Source: an uncultured Parabacteroides sp. (lineage in GTDB: Bacteria > Bacteroidota > Bacteroidia > Bacteroidales > Tannerellaceae). From it: a stretch of DNA of 64,000 nt. The stretch is taken from positions 62,001 to 126,000 of the forward strand of contig CALCST010000017.1 in NCBI GenBank assembly GCA_937894065.1, given 5' to 3'. The translations under genes were made by a program, and so were the position numbers. Shown here piece after piece: positions 18,138-26,808 of this stretch. The stretch's first letter is position 1; every line of letters starts with the position of its first letter. The notes under the pieces were generated by a model that saw only the letters and a program-made list of their open reading frames with translations, searched no databases and was not told where the DNA came from.

Positions 18138-19592
18138 TTATTGCTTCCAGAAACCAGGCAGCAGTATTGTTAGAACAGTGAATAGTTCCAAACGTCCGGT
18201 CATCATAGCAAAACTCAACACCCACTTGGACAAATCGGGTAATTCAGAAAAATTATAAACCGGTCCGCAACTTCCCAAACCAGGACCTGTATTACTTACA
18301 GCCGAAACACTTGCTCCTAAAGCTTCCTCAAATCCGACACCGTCAGCAAGAAGAATAAAGCTGGTAAACATCATCAGACCGACATAAATAAAAGCAAAAG
18401 CCAACACTCTATGAACAAGCTCGGAAGATATCACTCTTCCATTCATTCGTACAGGAATAATTGCATGCGGATGTGTCTGCTTCTTGAACTCATTGAACAG
18501 GTTTTTCACCAATATTGCAACTCGTCCAGTCTTCAAACCTCCGCTTGTTGAACCGGCACAGCCACATATCATCATTAGCAGCAATGCAAACATCCAGAAG
18601 AATGGCCCCCAAGGTATATAGTCCGCCGTTGCAAAACCACAAGTAGATATTATCGATGTCACCTGGAAAAATGCCTGACGGAAAGCTAATTCAACATCTG
18701 TCACAATTCCATTAAAATATATCCATATAAATGTTACTGCAACAGCTAATACAACAATGGCATAAAACCATATTGTTTCTTCATCCTTCAAAAGCTTCAT
18801 GACTTTACCATTCATAAAGAAGTAGATAAGAGTCATGTTTGTCGCCCCAATACACATGAATATCGAAATAATATATTCTATATATGGTGAATTCCAATGT
18901 GCAATACTGGCATTTTTTGTAGAATATCCACCTGTTGACATACAAGTCATACTGTGATTCACAGCATCATAAACATCCATCGGTCCAAGCCATAAAAGAA
19001 ATGCCAATAATATGGTAAGAAAAAGATATACACCCCACAATCGTTTTGCGACCTGAGCAATACGCGGACGAAAACGCTCATGTGTTATACCAGGAGTTTC
19101 TGCATCAAACATCTGAGAAGCACCACCTCCAAAAATAGGCATCAAAGCAACTGTAAAGACAATCATTCCAATACCGCCTTGCCACTGAGTAAGACTTCTC
19201 CAAAACAATATTCCTTCAGGCAAAGCTTCTATATTTGTAAGAATAGTAGAGCCAGTTGTCGTGAAACCTGACATCGTCTCAAAATATGCATCAGTAATAT
19301 TATCGATATATCCACCTAAATAAAATGGTAACATTCCAAAAAACGAGAACAATACCCAAGTAAGTGTAACCGTAAGCATACCTTCGCGACGACCTGCAGT
19401 ATGTTCGTTAGCCTTAAAACCTATAGCATAAAGCAAAAAACCAACTAAAAGTAGTATTCCGGAAGACAAGGCCAAAGGTCGGAAATCATCACCCTTATAA
19501 ATAAAAGCGACAGCTGTAGCTGCCAGCATGAACAATGTTTCAAGAACAAACATTATTCCCAACATCTTGAATATGAAACGAACGTTCAGCAT
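18138..19592 (-). CDS. trkH: Trk-type potassium transporter, membrane subunit TrkH
   Basis: Inner-membrane K+ channel-like subunit that works with the regulatory protein TrkA. The 484 residues hold many hydrophobic segments and the repeated pore-loop/filter regions: FETMSGFTTTGSTIL, MTCMSTGGYSTKNAS, TSIISTCGFATADY and ASVSAVSNTGPGLG, four filter-like loops as expected. The start at 19592 lies 6 bp after the trkA stop, so the pair is one transcript. Length and layout are typical of the Bacteroidetes TrkH/KtrB superfamily. Confidence 0.95.
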   Translation of the reverse strand: MLNVRFIFKMLGIMFVLETLFMLAATAVAFIYKGDDFRPLALSSGILLLVGFLLYAIGFKANEHTAGRREGMLTVTLTWVLFSFFGMLPFYLGGYIDNITDAYFETMSGFTTTGSTILTNIEALPEGILFWRSLTQWQGGIGMIVFTVALMPIFGGGASQMFDAETPGITHERFRPRIAQVAKRLWGVYLFLTILLAFLLWLGPMDVYDAVNHSMTCMSTGGYSTKNASIAHWNSPYIEYIISIFMCIGATNMTLIYFFMNGKVMKLLKDEETIWFYAIVVLAVAVTFIWIYFNGIVTDVELAFRQAFFQVTSIISTCGFATADYIPWGPFFWMFALLLMMICGCAGSTSGGLKTGRVAILVKNLFNEFKKQTHPHAIIPVRMNGRVISSELVHRVLAFAFIYVGLMMFTSFILLADGVGFEEALGASVSAVSNTGPGLGSCGPVYNFSELPDLSKWVLSFAMMTGRLELFTVLTILLPGFWKQ

Positions 19593-19598
19593 GACAGA

Positions 19599-20936
19599 TT
19601 AATTAAAATAATTCTCCAGTTTACGCATAGCAGTGTCAAGACAGAACACAACAACATGGTCATATGCCTGTATCTGTGTATCACCGTCAATCATCATAGG
19701 AACTCCATTTCTAATCAATCCTCCCAATGTCATATCCTTCGGCAAACCAAGTTCACGTACAGGTTTACGTGTTATTCGTGAATTAGGACGTGCAACCAAT
19801 TCTGCCACATCAGCATTGGCAAAAGTTAGGCATTTTACATTTGAAACGTCTGCATCAAGCAAGAACTGATAAATATGGCTTGCTGCTATCAATTTTTTGT
19901 TGATAACTGTACCTATATCCATACTCTCTGCAAGAGGTATGTAGTCTATATTCTCAATTTTTGCTATAGTTTTGAACACCCCCATTCTTTTAGCAGCCAA
20001 GCAAGCCAAAATGTTTGTGCTGGAGTTATCTGTAAGAGCTATAAATGCCTGCGCATCATGAATACTTTCCTGCTTAAGCAACTCAGTGTCACGTCCATCA
20101 CCATTGATAATAAGTACATTTCCTGGAACTTTTTCCGCTATTCTGTAACTTTTCTCCTTATCCGTTTCTATAATTTTTATTCGGATATTATTAGGTAGAT
20201 ACTGACTTGTACGTATAGCAATACGGCTACCGCCCATTATTATTATTTTCTTTACCTCCGGATCTTCCTTTCCGGCAAGCAAACGTACTTCTTCGATATG
20301 TTCCTTAGTAGTAGTAAAGAAAAGTAAATCTCCAGATTCTACCTTGTCGCTACCACCCGGAATTATAGTTTCATTTCTCCTCTTAATTGCCACAATATGG
20401 AAAAGCTTGTCTTCACTTAGCAATTCTGAGAGCTGCATATTTACAATACGTGCATTGTCGCGCACCTTCACTCCAATAAGAATCAATGCTCCATCGAACA
20501 ATTCCCAATACTGGCGAGTCCACGGACGACGAATTGCCGTAACAATTTCCTTTGCCGCAAGCATTTCAGGGTAAATCATAAAATTGATTCCCATATTCTC
20601 GAACAGTTCTTTGTTCTTAGGCTTCAAATATTCGTAATTGTTTATACGGGCAAATGTCTTGTGTGCACCAAGTTTATGAGCCAATATACAAGACGTTATA
20701 TTTGTAGTTTCCTCCGGAGTTACGCTTATGAACAAATCAGCCTTCTTAATTCCGGCTTCTTCCAAATCCTGAAGACATGTAGGGTTTCCAACCATCGGTA
20801 ATATTTCCATTCCGGCATGGGTGAAATTCAAACGCTCTTCGTTTGGGTCCATCAGAACTATATCCTGATTCTCCTGCGATAACAATTTTGCTAAGTGGGT
20901 ACCGACTTCTCCAGCACCTGCTATAATGACTTTCAT
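19599..20936 (-). CDS. trkA: Trk system potassium uptake protein TrkA
   Basis: Cytoplasmic NAD(H)/ATP-binding regulator that gates TrkH. The true start is the ATG at 20936 (MKVIIAGAGEVGTHLAKLL, 445 residues); the frame further upstream opens with TTG and overlaps dxs. Two RCK units are visible. The first has the Rossmann loop GAGEVG close to the N-terminus and an RCK-C lobe around VRDNARIVNMQLSELL. The second has IMGGSRIAIRTSQYL near residue 230 and an RCK-C lobe at the end (ITRKPVRELGLPKDM). It starts 4 bp after the dxs stop and ends 6 bp before trkH. Confidence 0.96.
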   Translation of the reverse strand: MKVIIAGAGEVGTHLAKLLSQENQDIVLMDPNEERLNFTHAGMEILPMVGNPTCLQDLEEAGIKKADLFISVTPEETTNITSCILAHKLGAHKTFARINNYEYLKPKNKELFENMGINFMIYPEMLAAKEIVTAIRRPWTRQYWELFDGALILIGVKVRDNARIVNMQLSELLSEDKLFHIVAIKRRNETIIPGGSDKVESGDLLFFTTTKEHIEEVRLLAGKEDPEVKKIIIMGGSRIAIRTSQYLPNNIRIKIIETDKEKSYRIAEKVPGNVLIINGDGRDTELLKQESIHDAQAFIALTDNSSTNILACLAAKRMGVFKTIAKIENIDYIPLAESMDIGTVINKKLIAASHIYQFLLDADVSNVKCLTFANADVAELVARPNSRITRKPVRELGLPKDMTLGGLIRNGVPMMIDGDTQIQAYDHVVVFCLDTAMRKLENYFN

Positions 20937-20940
20937 AAGT

Positions 20941-22854
20941 TTATTCAAGTTTTTGAGTTAGTATGTCTTTTATCTGTGCTGAAATTCCTTCGGCATCCAT
21001 ACCACACAGACGATATAATTCTGGAATTGTTCCATGTTCGATGAAACGGTCCGGAATTCCTATTCTGCGAATCTGAGGCGTATAACCATTATCCGCCATA
21101 AATTCCAGAACAGCACTACCAAAGCCACCGTTTATCACTCCATTCTCAACGGTAATAATCTTTCGGAACTTCTTGCCGACTTCGTGTAAAAGCGCCTCAT
21201 CCAAAGGCTTAAGATAAATCATATCATAATGGGCAACGGAGATATTTTCCGCATCCAGCAAAGATATAGCCTTTGTAACTTCATTTCCAATAGGACCTAA
21301 TGAAAGAACAGCAACATCTTCTCCATCCTTAAGTTTCTGACCTTTTCCTATAGGAAGAACTTCAAGAGGCGTACGCCAATTGCGTTTTTCGCCTTTACCA
21401 CGTGGATAACGAATAACAAAAGGACCATTCTGCGCAGAATATGCAGTAAACATCAAGTTCCTCAAATCACATTCGTTTAGCGGAGAAGCTATTGTCAGGT
21501 TAGGTATCGGACGCATATACGCAAGGTCAAACACACCATGGTGAGTCGCTCCGTCTTCACCAACAAGACCTGCACGGTCCAGGCACATAATTACATGAAG
21601 ATTCTGAAGCGCAACATCATGTATAACCATATCATATGCACGCTGCATAAATGAAGAATAAATATTGCAGAAAGGTATCATTCCCTCCTTAGCCAATCCA
21701 GCTGAAAATGTAACGGCATGTCCTTCAGCAATACCTACATCAAAGGCACGGTCTGGAAACTCTTTCATCATATACGTCATTGAGCATCCTGTTGGCATAG
21801 CCGGAGTTACCCCAACAATACGTTCATCATTTTCAGCTAGCTCCACAAGAGTATGGCCAAATACATCCTGATACAACTGAGGTTCATCTATAGAACGTGC
21901 TATTATTCTTTTTCCAGTTTCTTTATCAAATTTTCCCGGAGCATGCCATTCTGTAGCTGATTCTTCGGCTGGTTTGAAGCCTTTTCCTTTCTTTGTTTTG
22001 ATATGCAACAACTTAGGACCTTTCAAATCCTTTATATCATTCAAAAGCTTTACAAGATATTCAACATCGTGTCCGTCAACCGGTCCGAAATATCTTATGC
22101 TGAAGCCTTCAAACAAATTATGCTGCTGCGTAAGCAACGCTTTCAGACTATTGTTAAAACGCAATATATTGTCACGTCGTCCGTCGTTTATAAGTTTTAT
22201 TTTTTTCAAACCTTTATAAACGTCGTAGCGCATTTTGTTATATGCCTGACTGGTTGTTATGTCAACAAGATACTGGCTCAAACCACCAACATTATGGTCA
22301 ATCGCCATATTATTGTCGTTCAATATAATCAGAAGATTATTAGGATTCACCGAAGCATTGTTCAAACCTTCAAAAGCCAGACCACCCGTCATTGCGCCAT
22401 CTCCAATCACTGCAATAACATGTCTGTTTTCCTCCTTTTTCAATGCAGAAGCAACAGAAATTCCCATAGCCGCAGAAATTGAATTGGAAGCATGTCCGGC
22501 AATAAAGGCATCATACTCGCTTTCGAAAGGATTTGGGAAACCACTTATTCCGTGAAATTTCCTAAGAGTATGAAAAGCTTCACGTCTTCCTGTCAAAATT
22601 TTATGTCCATATGCCTGATGTCCGACATCCCACACGATTCTGTCATAAGGCGTATTAAAAACATAATGCAGAGCCACTGTTAGTTCCACAGTACCCAAGC
22701 TGGCACCAAGATGTCCGGGATTTTCGGACAAGACATCAATTATATATTGCCGCAATTCATTGCAGACTTCAGGCAATATATCCGTAGGAAGCTGTCTCAA
22801 GTCTCCTGGATTGTTGATGTTATCTAACAAATGTTCTTCTTTATATTCGGCCAT
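20941..22854 (-). CDS. dxs: 1-Deoxy-D-xylulose-5-phosphate synthase
   Basis: Thiamine-diphosphate enzyme that condenses pyruvate and glyceraldehyde-3-phosphate, the first step of the MEP isoprenoid pathway. The 637 residues are normal. [20 protein letters not shown] (45-64) carries the conserved histidine. [10 protein letters not shown] (149-158) with LNDNNMAID begins the thiamine-diphosphate motif. [15 protein letters not shown] marks the pyrimidine-binding domain, and the C-terminal transketolase domain follows. It leads a tight minus-strand unit with trkA and trkH and has a well-formed promoter just upstream. Confidence 0.97.
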   Translation of the reverse strand: MAEYKEEHLLDNINNPGDLRQLPTDILPEVCNELRQYIIDVLSENPGHLGASLGTVELTVALHYVFNTPYDRIVWDVGHQAYGHKILTGRREAFHTLRKFHGISGFPNPFESEYDAFIAGHASNSISAAMGISVASALKKEENRHVIAVIGDGAMTGGLAFEGLNNASVNPNNLLIILNDNNMAIDHNVGGLSQYLVDITTSQAYNKMRYDVYKGLKKIKLINDGRRDNILRFNNSLKALLTQQHNLFEGFSIRYFGPVDGHDVEYLVKLLNDIKDLKGPKLLHIKTKKGKGFKPAEESATEWHAPGKFDKETGKRIIARSIDEPQLYQDVFGHTLVELAENDERIVGVTPAMPTGCSMTYMMKEFPDRAFDVGIAEGHAVTFSAGLAKEGMIPFCNIYSSFMQRAYDMVIHDVALQNLHVIMCLDRAGLVGEDGATHHGVFDLAYMRPIPNLTIASPLNECDLRNLMFTAYSAQNGPFVIRYPRGKGEKRNWRTPLEVLPIGKGQKLKDGEDVAVLSLGPIGNEVTKAISLLDAENISVAHYDMIYLKPLDEALLHEVGKKFRKIITVENGVINGGFGSAVLEFMADNGYTPQIRRIGIPDRFIEHGTIPELYRLCGMDAEGISAQIKDILTQKLE

Positions 22855-22871
22855 ATCGTGTTCTTTTTTTA

Positions 22872-22900
22872 CAAAAATAATGAATTAGTTTATTCCTCAA
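22872..22900 (-). promoter_or_regulatory. Promoter of dxs-trkA-trkH
   Basis: The minus strand shows TTG (22898-22900), an 18-bp spacer and TATTTTTG (22872-22879), matching the Bacteroides -33/-7 pattern. It lies 18 bp from the dxs start, implying a very short leader. Confidence 0.6.
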
Positions 22901-23126
22901 CGGTTTTATGCAGAGGAATATTATAAGCATTTATTCATAAATGCCATCTTTGTTTCTCCAACAACAGAAAAACAAAGAAAAACGACAAAGTCAATTTGCA
23001 AAGATAACCAAATAAAAGTTTTTCTTATATATTACACTGGAGTAATAGAAGGTTCCAACTTACATTTTGACAAAAAATTTTTCCAGGTATTCTTATTTTC
23101 TGGTGATTTTATACATTTTTGCTGTT

Positions 23127-23235
23127 TTCCTTCGGAAGGAAAGCGTAATTCCTTTCGAAAGAAAAACTAATTACTTCCGAAAGAAAATTCAATTACATAC
23201 GGATGCAATTCTGATTACTTCCGAAAGGAATTTGC
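23127..23235. repeat. 22-bp-period tandem array, CTTCCGAAAG core
   Basis: Five palindromic cores are centred at 23134, 23156.5, 23178.5, 23200.5 and 23222.5, i.e. one turn of about 22 bp each. Cores read CCTTCGGAAGG, CTTTCGAAAG, CTTCCGAAAG, CATACGGATG and CTTCCGAAAG, separated by AATTA-like links. The same consensus and spacing recur at 60.94-61.01 kb. Confidence 0.8.
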
Positions 23236-23370
23236 GTAATGTTTTATATAAATTTTCAAGCGATAAATTAGATATCAAAATGTCAAAAACAAAGAGATTT
23301 TTAATCCAAAAGTAAAATGTAATTTTTGAAAAGGGGGAATGAATAAAGGAAAGAAATCCCGCAAAACAGA

Positions 23371-23697
23371 TTATCTCAAAGCAATTTTCCTTACCGTGTC
23401 TGCTATACGGATTATATAATAACCTTTTGCCAGATTAATGTAGTATTCACCTGAAGGCTGCTTCATTTCTATTTCTTTTACTTTTATGCCAACAACACTA
23501 TATATTTCCAAAAAACTACCAACAGGGGCATTTGCAACCTTCACAGTGTTGTCGTAAACAATTATTTCAATAGCCGGTTTTTCTTCATGATAAGACAGAT
23601 GAGAGTCTGTGCCTGACTTACTTCCAGACTGAGCCTGAAGGGTTAAGACAGACAAAAACATAATCATAAATATGTTGAACAGTAAGCGCTTCATCAA
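23371..23697 (-). CDS. Small secreted protein resembling a stand-alone type IX secretion C-terminal domain
   Basis: Only 108 residues. A signal peptide (MMKRLLFNIFMIMFLSVLTL, cleavage near AQSGS) is followed by a short linker and then a beta-rich region of about 65 residues. Phrases such as VKVANAPVGSFLEIYSVVG and YYINLAKGYYIIRIADTVRK resemble the C-terminal sorting or DUF6383-like domains seen at the end of many Bacteroidetes secreted proteins. No cargo domain is present. The start could be either of the first two ATGs (23697 or 23694). A promoter-like element identical in type to those before the sulfatase ends 20 bp upstream. Function unknown; the family call is by pattern. Confidence 0.65.
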   Translation of the reverse strand: MMKRLLFNIFMIMFLSVLTLQAQSGSKSGTDSHLSYHEEKPAIEIIVYDNTVKVANAPVGSFLEIYSVVGIKVKEIEMKQPSGEYYINLAKGYYIIRIADTVRKIALR

Positions 23698-23716
23698 GAC
23701 ATATTCTTATCGACTA

Positions 23717-23770
23717 CAAATATAGTGAAAGGCGAGTGCAGAACAAAATAAAAATTTGTTTTTGATTTTG
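23717..23770 (-). promoter_or_regulatory. Promoter-like element, copy 3
   Basis: On the minus strand: TTTTG (23744-23748), a 19-bp spacer with TGCACTCGCCTTTCAC, and TATATTTG (23717-23724). The upstream flank also matches copy 2 near 8.1 kb. It lies 20 bp from the start of the small secreted protein gene, the best placement of the three copies. Confidence 0.7.
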
Positions 23771-23795
23771 TCTGCCAAGCCAAATACCATATAAC

Positions 23796-24719
23796 TTAAA
23801 TCTTTGTCAAATCAAATATCATTCCCTCATTTACAGCCTGCACAGAAGGGAAAACCTCTGCTGCTTCTTTCTGCAATACATCAGTAGATTCATAACGGGC
23901 AGAATAATGTCCTATAATAAGTTTCTTCACACCCGCACGTTTTGCTATTTCTGCCGCCTGACGAGCTGTTGAATGATAAGTTTCTTTTGCTCGTGCAGCA
24001 TCAGCCTCAACAAATGTAGCCTCATGATAAAGTAAATCTACATTTTTTATCCATTGTACTATTTCCGGCAAGAATGCAGTATCCGAACAATAAGCATACT
24101 TTTTAGGAGGTGCCGCTGGCTTGGTTAAACGTGAATTGGGAATCACTTCTCCGTCAGGTGTTATAAAATCAGCTCCTTGTTTTATATACTGAATTTCCCT
24201 TACAGGAACATTATAGAAGTCAATCATGTCTTTTATAATATGTGCTTCCTTGGGCTTTTCAACAAATAAATATCCACAACAATTTACACGATGCTTCAAC
24301 GGAATAGAATAAACTGACACTGAACGGTCTTCCATCACCAATGAATATTTAGAAGTATCTATCGGATTAAACACCACATTGAAAGGCAGTCCTTGACAGA
24401 AAAACTCCAGAAAAGAATTAATATAGGTTTCAAGTTCTGCAGGTCCGTGTATAAACAAATCTCCATTTCGCCCTAGCATTCCCAATGTTGAAACTAATCC
24501 AGGCAATCCAAAACAATGATCGCCATGAGCATGGGATATGAAAATATGCATCAACCGGCTGAACTTAACTCTCATTCTACGCATTTGCAATTGAGTTCCT
24601 TCACCGCAGTCTATCATATACAACTTATCCCTGAGATCGACAACCTGAGATGTTGGCAAATGCCTTGTCGTTGGCAAAGCCGAACCGCAACCTAAAATAT
24701 TTATACTAAAATCTGCCAT
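23796..24719 (-). CDS. rnz: Ribonuclease Z
   Basis: Metallo-beta-lactamase-fold endonuclease that trims tRNA 3' ends. It has 307 residues, typical for the short bacterial form. The Zn-binding motif FISHAHGDHCFGLPG lies at about residues 59-73. AYCSDTAF carries the bridging aspartate, and LLYHEATFVEADAA with IIGHYSARY supplies the remaining histidines. The start at 24719 (MADFSINILGCGSALPT) agrees with the family. It stands alone; the promoter is not obvious. Confidence 0.96.
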   Translation of the reverse strand: MADFSINILGCGSALPTTRHLPTSQVVDLRDKLYMIDCGEGTQLQMRRMRVKFSRLMHIFISHAHGDHCFGLPGLVSTLGMLGRNGDLFIHGPAELETYINSFLEFFCQGLPFNVVFNPIDTSKYSLVMEDRSVSVYSIPLKHRVNCCGYLFVEKPKEAHIIKDMIDFYNVPVREIQYIKQGADFITPDGEVIPNSRLTKPAAPPKKYAYCSDTAFLPEIVQWIKNVDLLYHEATFVEADAARAKETYHSTARQAAEIAKRAGVKKLIIGHYSARYESTDVLQKEAAEVFPSVQAVNEGMIFDLTKI

Positions 24720-25029
24720 AAAAATACTTCCAGTCTTCTTCTAAATATAAAAAGCCAAACAGACAAAAACGCCATTTGCTAAAAAATATTAAAAAGGAAA
24801 CAATTCACTTATTCATTAAGAAGGAAATGTTTAATTTTGTTCGCTATCACATCACAAGTGAAGCATAAAATTAAGTTGAATACGACCTTAACTTACTTTT
24901 TCTTTTTGTTTAAAACGGTTAAATGTAGAAACGGCCAAGCGCGAGCTTCGCCGTTTCCTTTTTTTATACATGTAGTTAATAAAACCAGGTTTTCAACTGA
25001 GTTTTCAACAAGTTTTTCAACAATTGTCA
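24720..25029. other. 310-bp gap between two minus-strand genes
   Basis: It holds a plus-strand -7-like box and terminator that may delimit a small RNA (24832-24966), and three tandem 12-mers with TTTTCAAC at 24990, 25002 and 25014. The open frame crossing it (24837-25115) has no family resemblance and runs into the next gene in antisense, so it is not called. Confidence 0.6.
24832..24966 (+). ncRNA. Candidate small RNA (promoter box to terminator)
   Basis: TAATTTTG (24832-24839) fits the -7 consensus. About 90 bp further, GAAACGGC (24928-24935) pairs with GCCGTTTC (24950-24957) and is followed by a run of T's (24959-24965), a textbook terminator on the plus strand. Both neighbours are on the minus strand, so the terminator has no plus-strand gene to serve. 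No -33 TTTG is seen. The RNA is inferred. Confidence 0.3.
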
Positions 25030-25908
25030 TTAAAACTCCAATGAAACAATTTGAGGATTATGATCGCTCAAATATCCTGTTGGACCTTCTGCTTCCTGAG
25101 CAATTTCAGAACTAATCACATGAATCTGAGGAGTGACGAAAATGAAATCAATCTTCTCACGTTTGTCTGTAGCCAAACGACCAAAATCATGGAAAGTATA
25201 AGCCGGACCAGAAACTTTATCAGCAATCTTATGAGCATCCTTCAACACAAATTCGTTTGTTGTCAAAGTCTGATATGCGTCTGAAGAATCTGAAACATTG
25301 AAATCACCTGTAAGAACAGCTGGCTGGTCACCAACGATTTCTTTTATACGCTGTATGATAAGTAATGCACCATTTTTACGAGCTTCAACACCGACATGGT
25401 CAAAATGAGTGTTCACACCCATAAATATTTTTCCAGTCTTTTTATCCTTGAACTTTCCCCAAGTTGCGATTCTAGTACAAGCTCCATCCCAACCGATGAA
25501 ACCTACACTGTCCGGATATTGTGAAAGCCAGAATGTGTTGCTATCCAAAACCTCGAATTTATCTGTTCTGTAGAATATAGCAGAATATTCACCTTTAGTT
25601 TTTCCGTCTTCACGAGCAACACCGATTGCTGCATAACCTGGTAAACCGGCTTTAAGATCATCCATCTGATTCTGCAAAACTTCCTGCATTCCGACAATAT
25701 CCATTTTTTTGTCCAAAATATACTTGCAGACATTGTCTTTTCTGTACTTCCAGCTGTTCAAACTGTCTGCATCTGTATTAAGACGGATATTAAATGTAGC
25801 CCATTCTATATGAGCCTTTTCATCTGCAACTTCCGGAGTTGCCTGCTTTTTGTTACCTGAACAGCTGCAGAATGCAACTGTCAAAGCCATTAAAAGGAAC
25901 TTTTTCAT
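25030..25908 (-). CDS. Endonuclease/exonuclease/phosphatase-family lipoprotein
   Basis: Predicted surface or periplasmic hydrolase of 292 residues. I chose the ATG at 25908: it gives a lipoprotein signal, MKKFLLMALTVAFCSC, and the open frame upstream runs through an octamer repeat. The EEP fold is recognisable: TFNIRLNTDADS (metal/phosphate), VGMQEVLQNQ with the catalytic glutamate, GVNTHFDHVG, LTGDFNVSDSSDAY, KIDFIFVT and LSDHNPQIV with the terminal Asp-His. The family includes nucleases, sphingomyelinases and inositol phosphatases. The short form with a lipoprotein leader is common in Bacteroides and of unknown substrate. Confidence 0.88.
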   Translation of the reverse strand: MKKFLLMALTVAFCSCSGNKKQATPEVADEKAHIEWATFNIRLNTDADSLNSWKYRKDNVCKYILDKKMDIVGMQEVLQNQMDDLKAGLPGYAAIGVAREDGKTKGEYSAIFYRTDKFEVLDSNTFWLSQYPDSVGFIGWDGACTRIATWGKFKDKKTGKIFMGVNTHFDHVGVEARKNGALLIIQRIKEIVGDQPAVLTGDFNVSDSSDAYQTLTTNEFVLKDAHKIADKVSGPAYTFHDFGRLATDKREKIDFIFVTPQIHVISSEIAQEAEGPTGYLSDHNPQIVSLEF

Positions 25909-25917
25909 AAATATAAT

Positions 25918-26010
25918 TTGAGTTTTTGAGTTTGTTAGTTTTTGAGTTGATAAGTTAATAAGGCTACAAGGAATAAGCACTAGTAAATTGACTACTTGAC
26001 TACTAAAAAA
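25918..26010. repeat. 8-bp-phased degenerate tandem array
   Basis: AG words start exactly every 8 bp at 25921, 25929, 25937, 25945, 25953, 25961 and 25969. The order is AGTTTTTG, AGTTTGTT, AGTTTTTG, AGTTGATA, AGTTAATA, AGGCTACA, AGGAATAA, followed by reversed TTGACTAC-type units. It is the closest relative of the arrays at 1.75 and 4.93 kb and fills the leader of the EEP gene. Confidence 0.8.
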
Positions 26011-26029
26011 TATTCCCATACATCAATAA

Positions 26030-26641
26030 TCAAATAACCAACTCTCCTTTTCCCTGACGCACTACCTCGAAATCATCAGTTGTACAGTCAACTACAGTAG
26101 ACGGTTCAATTCCACCATAACCTCCGTCAATAACCAGATCTACAGAATTACCATATTTCTCATAAATCAATTCCGGGTCAGTTGAATATTCCAACACGTC
26201 ATCATCTTCATCATGAATAGACATAGTAAGAATAGGATTTCCCAACTCTGCAACAATTGTTCTGGCGATATTATTATCCGGAACTCTTATACCAACTTCT
26301 TTTCTGTTTTTATAAATCTTAGGCAACTCTGAGCTTGTAGGCAGAATAAATGTAAATGCACCAGGCAAATTCTTCTTCATCAGTTTGAATGCAGAATTGC
26401 TTACTTTGGCATATTCACTCAGATTGGATAAATCATAACAAATAATAGACAAGTTGCTCTTCTGAGGATTCACACCCTTCATTCGGCAAATACGTTCAAC
26501 TGCACGAACATTCAGAGCATCACAACCTATGGCATAAACTGTATCAGTAGGATAAACAATCAGTCCTCCGTCTCTCAAAGTATCAATCACCTTGGATATT
26601 TCACGGGGATTCGGATTTTCCGGATAAATCTTAAGAAACAT
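26030..26641 (-). CDS. L-threonylcarbamoyladenylate synthase (Sua5/YciO/YrdC family)
   Basis: Cytoplasmic protein of 203 residues with the YrdC fold. Family members make threonylcarbamoyl-AMP for the t6A37 modification of tRNAs that read ANN codons. Visible motifs are the N-terminal GGLIVYPTDTVYAIGCDA (about 29-46), KSNLSIICYD, GAFTFILPTS and VGIRVPDNNI, and a C-terminal PSTVVDCTTDD. It lacks the extra Sua5 domain. It could be a YciO-like paralogue, since another YrdC may exist elsewhere, so I leave the symbol open. A -7 box (26666-26673) lies 25 bp upstream of the ATG at 26641. Confidence 0.88.
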   Translation of the reverse strand: MFLKIYPENPNPREISKVIDTLRDGGLIVYPTDTVYAIGCDALNVRAVERICRMKGVNPQKSNLSIICYDLSNLSEYAKVSNSAFKLMKKNLPGAFTFILPTSSELPKIYKNRKEVGIRVPDNNIARTIVAELGNPILTMSIHDEDDDVLEYSTDPELIYEKYGNSVDLVIDGGYGGIEPSTVVDCTTDDFEVVRQGKGELVI

Positions 26642-26665
26642 TGCAGTGTATTTTTATTGTTGTGG

Positions 26666-26673
26666 CAAAGTTA
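26666..26673 (-). promoter_or_regulatory. -7 box upstream of the Sua5-family gene
   Basis: TAACTTTG on the minus strand fits TAnnTTTG and sits 25 bp from the start codon. The -33 region has only a weak GTTTA (26693-26697). Confidence 0.45.
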
Positions 26674-26716
26674 TAAAGAAGCGGACATCTATTAAACATT
26701 AATTACATAAAAAAGA

Positions 26717-26758
26717 AAGAGCTTCGGAAAGAATTTTACAATTCTTATCAAAGCTCTT
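26717..26758 (-). terminator. Terminator after fabI
   Basis: AAGAGCTT (26717-26724) pairs with AAGCTCTT (26751-26758), with an inner AAGAATT/AATTCTT stem. On the minus strand the hairpin is followed by TTTCTTTTTT. It lies about 50 bp after the fabI stop. Confidence 0.75.
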
Positions 26759-26764
26759 CCTGTT

Positions 26765-26800
26765 ATTTCTTGTCAACTTGTCTTCAAGTCAACTAATTTT
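26765..26800. repeat. Short octamer-phased run after fabI
   Basis: CTTGTCAA, CTTGTCTT, CAAGTCAA and CTAATTTT follow one another in an 8-bp register between the fabI stop and its terminator. Confidence 0.5.
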
Positions 26801-26808
26801 TCAAAAGT

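Larger units (their letters stand above)
22855..23370. other. 516-bp gap between dxs and the small secreted protein gene
   Basis: It holds the dxs promoter (22872-22900) and a 22-bp-period palindromic array (23127-23235). The open frame at 23067-23315 runs through the array, lacks a recognisable product and is not counted. No RNA gene is seen. Confidence 0.7.

Noticed and set aside
23127..23235. CRISPR-like periodic repeats
   Set aside because: The 21-23-bp units join directly without unique spacers, are degenerate, and have no cas genes nearby.
23067..23315. Plus-strand open frame of 82 codons
   Set aside because: It runs through the 22-bp palindromic array and has no recognisable product.
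24837..25115. Plus-strand open frame of 92 codons
   Set aside because: No family resemblance; it crosses a terminator hairpin and runs antisense into the EEP gene.
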